Below are positions 35,218 to 43,708 of a stretch of DNA of 64,000 bases, piece after piece. The stretch spans positions 3,991,448 to 4,055,447 of the forward strand of contig CM047430.1 in the NCBI GenBank assembly GCA_026168455.1, in the 5' to 3' direction. The notes beneath the pieces are model-generated. The model ran no database searches and was not told where the DNA came from. It saw nothing but the letters and a program-made list of their open reading frames with translations. This DNA comes from Theocolax elegans. Taxonomy: Eukaryota > Arthropoda > Insecta > Hymenoptera > Cerocephalidae. The position numbers were made by a program, and so were the translations under genes. Positions within the stretch are counted from its first letter, which is position 1; each line of letters opens with the position of its first letter.

Positions 35218-35595
35218 ATGGAAGGAAAAATTTATAATAAGTTTATATTAATTTTATCTCGCATTATTGGATTTTTATCGGTTTTTATACCGTCATTAAC
35301 GGAAACGTTCGATCGCGATTTTTTTATTTTCTTAGGGAGCAACATGACGTTAAATCAGGCTCGCGATTGTATGATCGAAATTATCCGAATTTTAAGTGTA
35401 GAACAGTTTATTTTAATTTATAAAATGTTTTTACATGACGAAGAGTTTGCAACGTTGATCGCGGGTGATATATTAATTTCTCGCGGTCTTAGAAACCATA
35501 TGTTATTGGACGAATTTTTTAAACATTACGAAAGATTAGGTAGTTATTTCGGTTTTAAAAATATAAATACAAATAATAATTATACAATTTTTTAA
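35218..35595 (+). CDS. Polinton helical protein of unknown function
   Basis: 125 codons from an ATG preceded by ACAAGTGTTGCA. Residues 8-30 are hydrophobic (FILILSRIIGFLSVFIPSL), so a membrane segment or buried helix is possible. The rest looks all-helical (LNQARDCMIEIIRIL, EQFILIYKMFLHDEEFATLIAGDIL) with a low-complexity Asn tail. The size and helix pattern would suit a small helical-bundle regulator such as a death-fold or Bcl-type protein. No diagnostic motif was seen, so no function is assigned. Confidence 0.5.
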   Translation: MEGKIYNKFILILSRIIGFLSVFIPSLTETFDRDFFIFLGSNMTLNQARDCMIEIIRILSVEQFILIYKMFLHDEEFATLIAGDILISRGLRNHMLLDEFFKHYERLGSYFGFKNINTNNNYTIF

Positions 35596-35612
35596 TTATT
35601 TATCTTAAATAA

Positions 35613-36048
35613 ATTTTAAAAATTATAACGGATACGGAGGACAGCTGTATTCCTCGATTACGTCGGCAGTTAGGCGACATAGCGGTTCAGAGAGAAATAC
35701 CCGAACCAACCATTCGTCAAGCAGAACGTATCGCGGAGATACGTAGTCGAGGGCAGAGGACGCTAAGTGAACTCGAGCGCGAGACTGCTTGCATCGACAA
35801 AAAGCTTGCGCGAAATTCCAAACAAGCTATCGAGAGGATGGAAATTCAAATGTCCCGCCGAAATGAAAATCTCTCGGACAATGAAGATGACGACTATGTT
35901 GTCCAAGCAGCCCCAAATTGTAGTCGTAAAAGGAGGATACCGGGTCGCGACGAGAGGCCACTTGGATCTGGATGGATATGTTGCAAAACTCCTAAAGTAT
36001 CAGAATATGCGTTAAATGATTACGCATTAGGTCAGATATCGCAAATCG
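35613..36048 (+). CDS. Polinton spliced gene upstream of polB, exon A
   Basis: Open from a stop at 35610 to a strong donor (ATCG|GTGAGT at 36049). No ATG lies near the left end, so translation may start at 35820-35840 or in an undetected upstream exon. The peptide is charged, with a coiled-coil-like stretch (IRQAERIAEIRSRGQRTLSE) followed by an acidic patch (LSDNEDDDYVV) and a basic run. The exon leaves one base, completed in phase by the exon at 36487. Function unknown. Confidence 0.55.
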
Positions 36049-36486
36049 GTGAGTAACACTTTATTACTTTTTACAATAGATATAGAAATATTTTAACAAT
36101 TTTTGTTCAATACAACACTACAATAATCTGTATTGAAAATTAAAAATTAAAATAATGAAAATAATAAAACGTGTTAAAATAATTCTATAATTGTAAACAT
36201 ATATAGGTTTAAAAGTAATATTAATTTAATAATATATATTTAAGCTCGAAGACGATTGTTTTTCGACAATCGAGAATATCTGTCGACGGCTTGGCGAGTC
36301 GGGGTATAGATAAGCGAGGAGTACGAGCTGTCCCCTCACTTATATCCGCCAACAGCCGATTCAATTTTACGAGCGTTCGATTCTTTACGGCATCGCGTTG
36401 AAAAATAATTAAAATAATAACTTTTAAATTTTTATAAAATTAGTAAGCGAATTATATAGTAATAATAATATTATATTTTTATTTAG
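36049..36486 (+). other. Intron in Polinton gene, with hairpin
   Basis: GTGAGT at the left, and a pyrimidine-rich ATTTTTATTTAG at the right. 36285-36365 can fold: CGGCTTGGCG pairs with CGCCAACAGCCG, and GATAAGCGAGG with CCCCTCACTTATATC, around a short loop. A second small stem is at 36252-36273 (CGATTGT and GACAATCG). This could be a pre-miRNA-like structure or chance. Confidence 0.5.
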
Positions 36487-36644
36487 CGTCTTCGTGTGAA
36501 AAACAAATAGGTGGAGGCCGTACCGCTGAATTTCAACGTGTACATCTTCAGGCAAATAGCGAACGATACGTGCCCCGTTTTCGTACAAGAAGTATGGGAA
36601 TTGTTTGGCAAGGTCTGTCAAAGCAATACCGATTTTTCAATTGA
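36487..36644 (+). CDS. Polinton spliced gene upstream of polB, exon B
   Basis: Continues exon A in phase and reads KQIGGGRTAEFQRVHLQ and VWQGLSKQYRFFN to a TGA. A Gly-Gly-Gly motif and an IVWQGLSKQYRFF-like block at this place ahead of polB are familiar from insect Polintons. Downstream homology continues at once in the next frame (polB, SLNISVVYVEMPVGKG). The two may therefore be one protein interrupted by a one-base shift near 36640, or two genes that overlap. Confidence 0.5.
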
Positions 36645-37215
36645 TGAATCGTTGAATATCAGTGTTGTTTACGTTGAAATGCCCGTCGGAAAGGGAAATT
36701 CGGGTGTTGAGAACAAAGAGGTTGATTTTCATAAAAAATCAATTCTCAGAATAAAAAATAAAGATAATTTATGTCTACCCCGCGCTCTTGCTTGCGGTGA
36801 AGTCTACTCGAGGAAAGTAGACACTCCCGAATGGCGAAGCGAATGGAAGGCTATTTCTCACCACATGCGTTTTCGACAAACAGAGTGTGCACGAAACTTG
36901 TGCACTCTTGCGAAAATAAAAGTTCCAGAAAACGGATGTGGTCCTGATGAATTTAGGTTATTTCAAAATTATTTTCTTGAAAAAAATATAAAATTAATAA
37001 TTTTTGAAGAAAATAATTTTGGAAAAGGCGCAAAACCGATTTTTGACGGAACATCGTATTTTTCTGACGAAAGTATAAATATTAAAACAATTTATTTATT
37101 GTATAATTTTAATAATAAACATTTTGATTTAATCTTAAATATATTACGTATCGTGTCAAAATTTCGATATCGCATAAATTGCAATGTAGCATACAAAAAC
37201 GTTCTGTCTCACTAG
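36511..37215 (+). CDS. polB: Protein-primed DNA polymerase B, N-terminal fragment
   Basis: Open in frame 1 from 36511 (GTG, not a likely start) to a TAG at 37213-37215. The convincing part starts near 36645 (SLNISVVYVEMPVGKG), with KNKDNLCLPRALACGEVYS and GPDEFRLFQNYFLEKNIKLIIFEE further on. That pattern is the N-terminal region of Polinton polymerases. The frame continues directly after the TAG, so the stop is a nonsense mutation in a formerly continuous gene. Confidence 0.75.
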   Translation: MEAVPLNFNVYIFRQIANDTCPVFVQEVWELFGKVCQSNTDFSIDESLNISVVYVEMPVGKGNSGVENKEVDFHKKSILRIKNKDNLCLPRALACGEVYSRKVDTPEWRSEWKAISHHMRFRQTECARNLCTLAKIKVPENGCGPDEFRLFQNYFLEKNIKLIIFEENNFGKGAKPIFDGTSYFSDESINIKTIYLLYNFNNKHFDLILNILRIVSKFRYRINCNVAYKNVLSH

Positions 37216-39558
37216 TGTACGAAACAATGCACTCAATGTTTAAATAATTCAAATTGTGAAAAATTAGACGAAATTTCGTGCATTGATTGTAAGCGCGTAT
37301 TTTATAATGACGCGTGTTTTCAAATGCACAAGCGACCCGGCTCGATAAGCTCGATAAGCTCGATAAAATATTGTTCTACATGTAACCTTATTGTAGATTT
37401 AAGAAAAGAATTACACATTTGCGGTGAAAAATATTGTAGTAGATGTCGTTCGAGACATTCTATAAATAAATTATGTAATATTGAACCAATTCAAGAAACG
37501 CGTGTAAGGAGGAAAAATAATTATCATCCGACTACTCAATTTATTTTTTATGATTTTGAGACCCGTCAAGATGAAATTTACGGAGAAAAATCTTTGAAAC
37601 ATAGCGTTAATTTATGTGTCGCACAATTATGTTGCGACGATTGTAAAAAAACCGATTTGAAAAATTTGTGTTCGTTTTGCGGTGTTCGTCAACACGTATT
37701 CGAAGGTGATAATTCGATACGTGATTTCTTAAATTTAGTCATTCGAAGAAAAACGAATTTGAATGATATTACTTGTATTGCGCATAACGCACGGGCTTTC
37801 GACTCTCAATTTATTTTAAAATATTTAATCGATTTTTCTAAAATTTATTTTAATGAAAATGTTTCGCCAACCGTTATTATGAACGGTCGAAATATTATAA
37901 AATTGCAATTAAAAAATACAAAATTTATTGATAGTATCAATTACATGCCAATGAAATTGGCAAATTTACCCAAAGCATTTGGGCTTTCAGTTGATGTAAA
38001 GAAAGGCTACATTCCACATCTTTTTAATACAAAAGAAAATATAAATTATGTAGGCTCGATTCCGGATGATAAATATTTTTCCCCCGAAACGATGTCGAAC
38101 GAAGATCGACAAACCTTCTATAATTGGTACAATAGTATTGACAAAAATAATGTATATAATTTACGCAACGAAATAATAAAATATTGTATAGACGATGTAA
38201 ATATATTGCGAGAGGCGTGTATAAATTTTCGCGAAATATTTAAAAAATATAACGTTTGCCCATTTGAAGAAGCTGTAACGATAGCTTCAGCCTGTTCGAT
38301 ATTATACCGTAAAAATTTTTTAAAAAAAGATACAATAGGTATAATACCGTCAACTGGCTATGCGCAAACGGGACAAAATTCACAAGAAGCTATTTCGTGG
38401 CTTCTGTGCGAAGAAAAAAAAATCGGTCGCGAAATTATACACGCCGCACGCGCTCGAGAATATATTTTAACCGAAGGTTTCCGAGTTGATGGTTTTTTAC
38501 CGAGCGTAAACCATAAGGGTACCGTTTATGAATATCACGGTTGTTTTTACCACGGGTGTCCTCGCTGTTTTTCGTCGAGTCGTGATAAAATTTTAACAGA
38601 CGGTTCGACTTTTAACAGTCGTTACGAAAAATCCGTTTTAAAAACTAAACACATTGAAAGCTTCGGATATATTGTAATAGAAATGTGGGGGTGTGATTTC
38701 AAAGAATATTTATCAGATAATACCGATTTAAATAACTTTTTAAAATCACATCCTCTTTCAAAAGGAATTAAAATAGAACCGAGGGATGCGTTTTACGGTG
38801 GTCGTACAGGTAATACCGTAATTATGTACGAGACGAAAGACAGCGAAAAAATTAAATATTTAGATGTATGTTCGCTGTATCCGTACATTAACAAGTACGG
38901 AAAATACCCTCTAAGTCATCCAAAAATTTATATTGGTCAAAATTGTAACGAATTAGCAGGTACCGATTTTAAAAATTTCAATAATGTCGAAGGTTTAGTA
39001 AAATGCGACATTTTACCTCCGCGAAATTTATTTCATCCCGTGTTACCGGTAAAAATGCACGAAAGATTACTTTTTCCATTGTGTCGTACGTGTACAGAAA
39101 TGCTAAATGAGCAAGAGTGTACGCACGACCGGGAAGAAGAACGTATTTTTACCGGTACATGGGTGTCTGATGAAATAAAAAAAAGTTTAGAACGCGGCTA
39201 TAAATTAATAAAAATTCACGCAATTTGGCAGTATAGTGTTTGTCAATATACAGCCAATACAGACGGTCTTTATAACGAATATATTAATACTTTTTTAAAA
39301 TTAAAGCAAGAGGCCAGTGGGTATCCCAGTGAATGTACAGACTACATAAAAGAAAAACAATTTATAGAAGAGTATAAAAATAAAGAGGGTATAAATTTAG
39401 ATTCGAAATTAATTAAAAAAAATCCTGGTTTACGCTCGGTAGCTAAATTATGTTTAAATTCATTCTGGGGAAAGTTTGGGCAACGCGATAATCTGACGAG
39501 AACGGAAATCGTCACAGATTATCAAAGCTTGCTCAAACTTTTTTCAGACCCGAGATAA
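37216..39558 (+). CDS. polB: Protein-primed DNA polymerase B, main part
   Basis: In frame with the preceding fragment. Cys/His-rich zinc-binding pairs (CSTC, CGEKYCSRC) come first. Next is the 3'-5' exonuclease: Exo I FYDFET, Exo II HNARAFD, Exo III YCIDD. VYEYHGCFYHGCPRCF is the endonuclease-like insertion seen in Polinton and adenovirus-type polymerases. Then come the YGGRTG motif, motif A LDVCSLYPYI, a TPR1-like region typical of protein-primed enzymes, and motif B KLCLNSFWGKFG. The role is replication of the linear element from a terminal protein. The frame stops at 39556-39558, before motif C, where a one-base shift moves the coding to another frame. Confidence 0.9.
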   Translation, partial: CTKQCTQCLNNSNCEKLDEISCIDCKRVFYNDACFQMHKRPGSISSISSIKYCSTCNLIVDLRKELHICGEKYCSRCRSRHSINKLCNIEPIQETRVRRKNNYHPTTQFIFYDFETRQDEIYGEKSLKHSVNLCVAQLCCDDCKKTDLKNLCSFCGVRQHVFEGDNSIRDFLNLVIRRKTNLNDITCIAHNARAFDSQFILKYLIDFSKIYFNENVSPTVIMNGRNIIKLQLKNTKFIDSINYMPMKLANLPKAFGLSVDVKKGYIPHLFNTKENINYVGSIPDDKYFSPETMSNEDRQTFYNWYNSIDKNNVYNLRNEIIKYCIDDVNILREACINFREIFKKYNVCPFEEAVTIASACSILYRKNFLKKDTIGIIPSTGYAQTGQNSQEAISWLLCEEKKIGREIIHAARAREYILTEGFRVDGFLPSVNHKGTVYEYHGCFYHGCPRCFSSSRDKILTDGSTFNSRYEKSVLKTKHIESFGYIVIEMWGCDFKEYLSDNTDLNNFLKSHPLSKGIKIEPRDAFYGGRTGNTVIMYETKDSEKIKYLDVCSLYPYINKYGKYPLSHPKIYIGQNCNELAGTDFKNFNNVEGLVKCDILPPRNLFHPVLPVKMHERLLFPLCRTCTEMLNEQECTHDREEERIFTGTWVSDEIKKSLERGYKLIKIHAIWQYSVCQYTANTDGLYNEYINTFLKLKQEASGYPSECTDYIKEKQFIEEYKNKEGINLDSKLIKKNPGLRSVAKLCLNSFWGKFGQRDNLTRTEIVTDYQSLLKLFSDPR

Positions 39559-40175
39559 ATGTGAAACAAATCGTTATAGCGAACGACGAGGTACTCTATG
39601 TCTCTATAGAATACATTAAAGAAACAGAAACCGAGTCGGGGGGTAGTAACGTAGCGATCGCCGCCTACACTACAGCACAGGCTCGTTTGTTATTGTACTC
39701 GTATTTAGAAAAACTAGATAGACGCGTACTTTACTACGACACCGACTCAATTATTTTTACAAGTAAACCGAGTGATACGTACGAACCAAAGGTAGGGTCC
39801 ATGCTAAGCGAATTAACCTACGAATTGGAAATTTACGGTAAAGGTTCATATATTAAAAAATTTGTTTTAGGAGGTCCAAAATTTTATGCTTTTAAGGTAA
39901 GAAATAGTAAAAATGAAACATTTGAAATTTGTAAAATTAAAGGAATAAAATTACATTATGAAAATTCAAAAAAGATTAATTTTGACAGTATCGTTAATCT
40001 TATTAATAATAGAAACGATGACGATAAAAATAAAATACAATTGCAGTTCAATTCGATTGCAAGGACCCGATTCCACGAAGTTATCACTCGCGAAGAAACA
40101 AAAACTTGTAGCGTCGTTTTGAAAAAACGAAGATTTGTTTCAAATACTTTGTCTCTTCCGTTCGGTCATATATAA
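39555..40175 (+). CDS. polB: DNA polymerase B, C-terminal fragment after frameshift
   Basis: Continues polB in another frame with only a few bases of overlap. It contains the TAQARLLLY helix, motif C YYDTDSIIF with both catalytic aspartates, and the GGPKFYAFKV block of the thumb. It has no ATG of its own at the left edge. It shows that polB was complete before a single-base indel near 39550. Confidence 0.85.
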   Translation: MNVKQIVIANDEVLYVSIEYIKETETESGGSNVAIAAYTTAQARLLLYSYLEKLDRRVLYYDTDSIIFTSKPSDTYEPKVGSMLSELTYELEIYGKGSYIKKFVLGGPKFYAFKVRNSKNETFEICKIKGIKLHYENSKKINFDSIVNLINNRNDDDKNKIQLQFNSIARTRFHEVITREETKTCSVVLKKRRFVSNTLSLPFGHI

Positions 40176-40434
40176 TTGTCCTGCGTTCAATTATAACTCT
40201 ATGTATATATGTATATAAATATAACGTTAATGATAATTAAATATTTATTTTAAAAATTAAACATTTGCAATTTACTTTTTTTCCCCTATTCTGTTCCTTA
40301 TCCTTTTATTTTTATTTTCAGGTATTTAGATAAACATACAATCAATTATATTTCAAACATATATTTATTATCAAATTTTAAATTCTAATAACAATAATAT
40401 CACATTTCTAAGGTAAGAGTTTTTATTTTTAATA
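40176..40434. other. Convergent intergenic gap
   Basis: Lies between the stop of polB (plus) and the stop of the Tudor-like gene (minus). It has AATAAA-like and ATTTATTTT motifs on both strands suitable for polyadenylation. Nothing else was seen. Confidence 0.4.
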
Positions 40435-40893
40435 TTAACAAGGAGTATCGGTTGGCCAGAGTGGATGATGAATTCCGCTTGCATCGAATATCGCTAAATC
40501 TAACGCTACGAGTAACCAGCCTAAATGTATCTCGGTATTATCGTTATCTTGACACGTTAAGCAAGTATATGCAGAGTCGTGAAATAGTCCTTTATGCTGA
40601 AAAATTGCGGTTAACTTTCGATCAGTCATTACGTCCTTCATAATTTTACAAGCTTTGACGGTCCATCGATGCGGTTTATCAGTTTTTGGTAATATGTTTG
40701 AAAGTCCGCATAGTATGACTCTCGAGGGTAGCAGCATGAAACGATCGTCCAAGTCATAGATCCCATTTTCTATTACGTCTTGGGTAAGCTCGATACTATC
40801 TCCAGTGCCTACCGATCTGCAGCGTTCGATGACGTCATCCGTGACATATCGTCCCCATTCACCGTTTACCTTTATAGCTATAAACTGACTTAG
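40435..40893 (-). CDS. Extended Tudor-like protein, exon 2
   Basis: Follows a TTATTTTTTCAG acceptor in phase 0 and ends in a stop, adding 152 residues (98-249). SQFIAIKVNGEWGRYV matches the core Tudor strand pair (hydrophobic run, then a Glu-Trp-x-Arg turn). FMLLPSRVILCGLSNILP matches the Tudor-SN linker (Phe-x2-Leu-Pro ... Ala/Val-x2-Cys-x-Leu ... Pro). RWTVKACKIMKDVM, the KLTAIF strand and WLLVALDLA fit the SN-like half of an extended Tudor domain, which typically ends in Leu-Val-x2-Gly-Leu-Ala. Two ligand-cage features are weak: Gly replaces Tyr after Trp110, and no Asp-Tyr-Gly motif is seen, so methyl-arginine binding is doubtful. Host Tudor proteins scaffold the piRNA pathway. Function here is inferred only from fold resemblance. 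Confidence 0.6.
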   Translation of the reverse strand, partial: LSQFIAIKVNGEWGRYVTDDVIERCRSVGTGDSIELTQDVIENGIYDLDDRFMLLPSRVILCGLSNILPKTDKPHRWTVKACKIMKDVMTDRKLTAIFQHKGLFHDSAYTCLTCQDNDNTEIHLGWLLVALDLAIFDASGIHHPLWPTDTPC

Positions 40894-40973
40894 CTGAAAA
40901 AATAATATTAATAAATTATTTAATTATTAAATTAATTTTCATTGTCATTGTTTAAATTTCTTTGTATACTTAC
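40894..40973 (-). other. 80-base intron of the Tudor-like gene
   Basis: Begins GTAAGTATAC and ends TATTATTTTTTCAG on the minus strand, both close to consensus. It is AT-rich, in phase 0, and of typical insect intron length. Removing it joins two frames that together fit a single domain. Confidence 0.8.
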
Positions 40974-41264
40974 ATAAAGGTCTGCATAATTTAATTTACT
41001 AGTCACAGGTACAATGACTACTCTTTCTTGATTATTTTCAGACACAATTTTTTCGGTGTGAATGTATTTCGGTACTACTTCGTAATACTCGTTGATTTCC
41101 TTCTGTTGAGCACTGTATGCTTCGTCTTCGTCGATTATTTGTACGTAGAAAGACGAAGGGATATGAAACGTTGACACTCTTACACTTTGTTTCGAATTAA
41201 TTATTCTTCTCATGTCGCGATGTTTTAAATCTCTCAAAACGTGTATCCTACAGTTACTCGACAT
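40974..41264 (-). CDS. Extended Tudor-like protein, exon 1
   Basis: 97 codons from an ATG to a GTAAGT donor. It begins with a basic segment (RDLKHRDMRR), then VRVSTFHIPSSFYVQIIDED, the opening strand of extended Tudor domains (Pro-x2-Phe-Tyr-Val-Gln). An acidic, helical spacer follows, then VPVTSKLNYADLY, leading into the Tudor core of exon 2. The gene runs convergent to polB. Unlike the capsid-side genes it is spliced and on the opposite strand, which fits capture of a host gene. Confidence 0.6.
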
Positions 41265-42148
41265 TTTGCCAAAATTCTATTTTAGCTGTAGTTTTAAAAA
41301 ATGACTGACGTTTCGATATTTAAGTCGACGACGAGTAGAGGTGGAAACATTAGCAGAGGGAGTAAAATAAAATAGGAAAAAATTTTGGCCAATGGTGAGG
41401 TTGCAGCGTTACTTAGGTACCACCTCCAAGGAAAATCGAGGGTAAGTTGTAAGGGAGGATATCGTGGGAAGGTGCGTATACGTAAAAATTATTTTTTCTC
41501 GCAATATCGCAAGAAAAGTTTGAATAGATTTTTATTCCGTGTACGTTTTTGTGTAGTTGACAAAGTAAGAAACGGATGAAACGTCATAAATTTAAAAATA
41601 TACAATAAAAAGTCGTAAAGATTATTTATTTCTTACTATAAAGAAAGTTCACGCGTCTACGTTTGTCGGTAAATGAACAATACGCGTAATAAATAAAAAC
41701 GTCTTTTGTAAATTTTTAAAATTTTAAGAATTACATAAATTTTTATAGAGTCGTGGAATAATTTTGAGAGTATAAAGAAAATTCTATAAATAATTCATTT
41801 ATCGATAATCTTTGAACAGATGTCATTCTCTAAAAGTGTGGAAATCTAATATTTGAATAATGTTATTTAAAAAAAGTGTAACAATCGTATGCTCAAGCTT
41901 TTACTCAATCTCGTAAATTAAATTTTATACGTTACGTGTACTCAAAAGATTTTTTCATGTATTCTTCTTGGACACCTTGTCTTCGCGGAATTCTATTTTT
42001 AAATATTTGAAAAACTAATACATTGACAAACTAATAAATTGACAAACAGATATAAATTCAGAAAACGTACAATAGAAAAGTAGTCAAAATTTTTTATTAC
42101 ATTTCTTTATGTAAAAAAGGAAAAAGGACAACGCATCTTCCTTTGTAG
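41265..42148. other. Intergenic, no gene seen
   Basis: AT-rich. It separates the Tudor-like gene from the plus-strand late gene block and so should hold both promoters. The 64-codon frame at 41385-41579 has no motif and is not called. Confidence 0.45.
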
Positions 42149-42490
42149 ATGAGTCAACAATACCTCGTAATAAAAACTACGCCTTCCTTTGTTAATTTGT
42201 TAAATCGCAGTCATCCTGTCGTGGGAGAATATTGGATTCAAAAAAAGGAAAAATCGATAAATTATACGCTTAATGGTTGTGATTTTGAACAGATGGCGTT
42301 ACATAATAATAGTTTTAGTGAAATAATACCTCGTCCGCTCACCCGCGCTCATAAATCAGCTATTCTAAGCGAACGCGTTCAAAAAAGGTTTTTCCGCGTG
42401 CGCGTTCAAACAAGCTTTTTTCAGCGTGCGCGTACAAGCAAGGTTTTCCCGCGTACGTCGCTGGGTCAGCTGGTCTGCGCAACGCTGTAA
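42149..42490 (+). CDS. Small Polinton protein of unknown function
   Basis: 113 codons from an ATG. The N-terminal half is ordered-looking (QQYLVIKTTPSFVNLLNRSH, then GEYWIQKKEKSINYTLNG). The C-terminal half is strongly basic, with repeated Arg-Val/Phe-Phe motifs (KRFFRVRVQTSFFQRARTSK) made by short imperfect DNA repeats. It could bind nucleic acid. It lies just before the ATPase, at the head of the late block. No family was recognised. Confidence 0.5.
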   Translation: MSQQYLVIKTTPSFVNLLNRSHPVVGEYWIQKKEKSINYTLNGCDFEQMALHNNSFSEIIPRPLTRAHKSAILSERVQKRFFRVRVQTSFFQRARTSKVFPRTSLGQLVCATL

Positions 42491-42615
42491 AATTAACATC
42501 GCGCAGCGTCCGCTAAATATGCTTTTTATTCCGCGTTTAGCTAATTAAATAAAACGACGCTAAAACTCAAGCAGCGCGTTGACCGCCGCCGAACGCGGAA
42601 CGACCTTATCACAAA

Positions 42616-43278
42616 ATGGATACGCGTTGGCGTCATCCGTGGACTTGTACGATTTCCGGTCCTACGAGTTGTGGTAAATCGGTGTGGGTTCGAAAATTCA
42701 TAAAGTTTCGTACTCAAATGATCGACGTTGTTTTCGATAGGATTATTTTTTATTACGGAGAGTGGCAAGACGGTTACAAAAGTCAAGAGTTTTCGTGTGT
42801 TGAATTTCGCGAGGGTCTACCGAGACCCGAAGATTATTCAAACGATCCACATTTGAAAAAATTAATTATAATCGACGACTTGATGCGTGAATCGTCAAAC
42901 AGTGTTATAGTCGATTTATTTACCAAAGGATGTCATCATAAAAATATAAGTGTTATTTTTGTAACTCAAAATATTTTTCATCAAGGACAGGGTCAACACG
43001 ACGTCAGCTTAAACTCAAATTACATAGTGTTGTTTAAAAATCCTCGGGACCAAGCTCAAATTCGATATCTCGCGCGACAAGTGTACCCCGAAGACGCTAA
43101 ATTTTTGCAGGAAGCATATCTAGATGCTGTAAAACAGGCATACGGTTATCTTTTATTAGATTTGACGCAGGCAACACCCGACGAGTTTCGATTTCGAAGC
43201 TGTATATTTCCAGACGACGAGTTTCATTATGTCTATGTGCCTAAAAATCGTAGTAGTACATTTATAAAATATATTTAA
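42616..43278 (+). CDS. Genome-packaging ATPase (FtsK/HerA type)
   Basis: 220 residues. Walker A is SGPTSCGKS at residues 14-22, Walker B is KLIIIDDLM at 82-90, and a sensor-like VTQN is at 116-119. This order and size match the A32/FtsK-HerA packaging ATPases that pump DNA into the capsid in Polintons and related viruses. The start is the first ATG after a stop. No break was seen, so it is the best preserved gene with the capsid proteins. Confidence 0.9.
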   Translation: MDTRWRHPWTCTISGPTSCGKSVWVRKFIKFRTQMIDVVFDRIIFYYGEWQDGYKSQEFSCVEFREGLPRPEDYSNDPHLKKLIIIDDLMRESSNSVIVDLFTKGCHHKNISVIFVTQNIFHQGQGQHDVSLNSNYIVLFKNPRDQAQIRYLARQVYPEDAKFLQEAYLDAVKQAYGYLLLDLTQATPDEFRFRSCIFPDDEFHYVYVPKNRSSTFIKYI

Positions 43279-43331
43279 AAATACAATAAATAAAAGTATC
43301 AAGCAGATGATACTTCAGTTTAAGAACGATA

Positions 43332-43706
43332 ATGGCAAAGACTACATCGAAATCTTTCCGAGTAAAAAATAAATCAAAAGTATTTGAACAAAGGTACGTT
43401 GTTCTGTTGCACGCTTTAGCACGAGTAAACAAAGAGCAACGTTTAGCAATATTAAAAACCGCCGATAAAAAATTAATTAAATATATTTGTGAATGCGCTT
43501 TAAATACTTTACAAGGTGTAGTACCTTTGAAAGATTGTCAATTTAAAAAATTAAAACGTCACAAAAATATTCTCAGAAAATTATGCAACAAGACTAACGG
43601 CTGCTGGAAAAAAAAGAAGCGTATAATCGTGCAAAAGGGTGGTAGTTTCTTACCGTTTCTACTACAGCCTATAATATCGACGCTGTTTTCCACGCTTTTA
43701 CAGTAA
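43332..43706 (+). CDS. Adenovirus pX/core-like small protein
   Basis: 124 residues, Lys/Arg-rich (KKLKRHKNILRKLC, KKKKRIIVQKGG), with a hydrophobic C-terminus (FLPFLLQPIISTLFSTLL). A basic protein ending in a VQ-x-GG-FLP-type motif and a hydrophobic tail is a recurrent Polinton/adintovirus product, usually regarded as a virion core or membrane-active protein. 53 bases downstream of the ATPase. Confidence 0.7.
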   Translation: MAKTTSKSFRVKNKSKVFEQRYVVLLHALARVNKEQRLAILKTADKKLIKYICECALNTLQGVVPLKDCQFKKLKRHKNILRKLCNKTNGCWKKKKRIIVQKGGSFLPFLLQPIISTLFSTLLQ

Positions 43707-43708
43707 TA

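Noticed and set aside
42541..42786. Minus-strand 81-codon frame opposite the ATPase start
   Set aside because: Shadow of the ATPase gene; no motif. The same holds for the minus frames inside the integrase and capsid genes.
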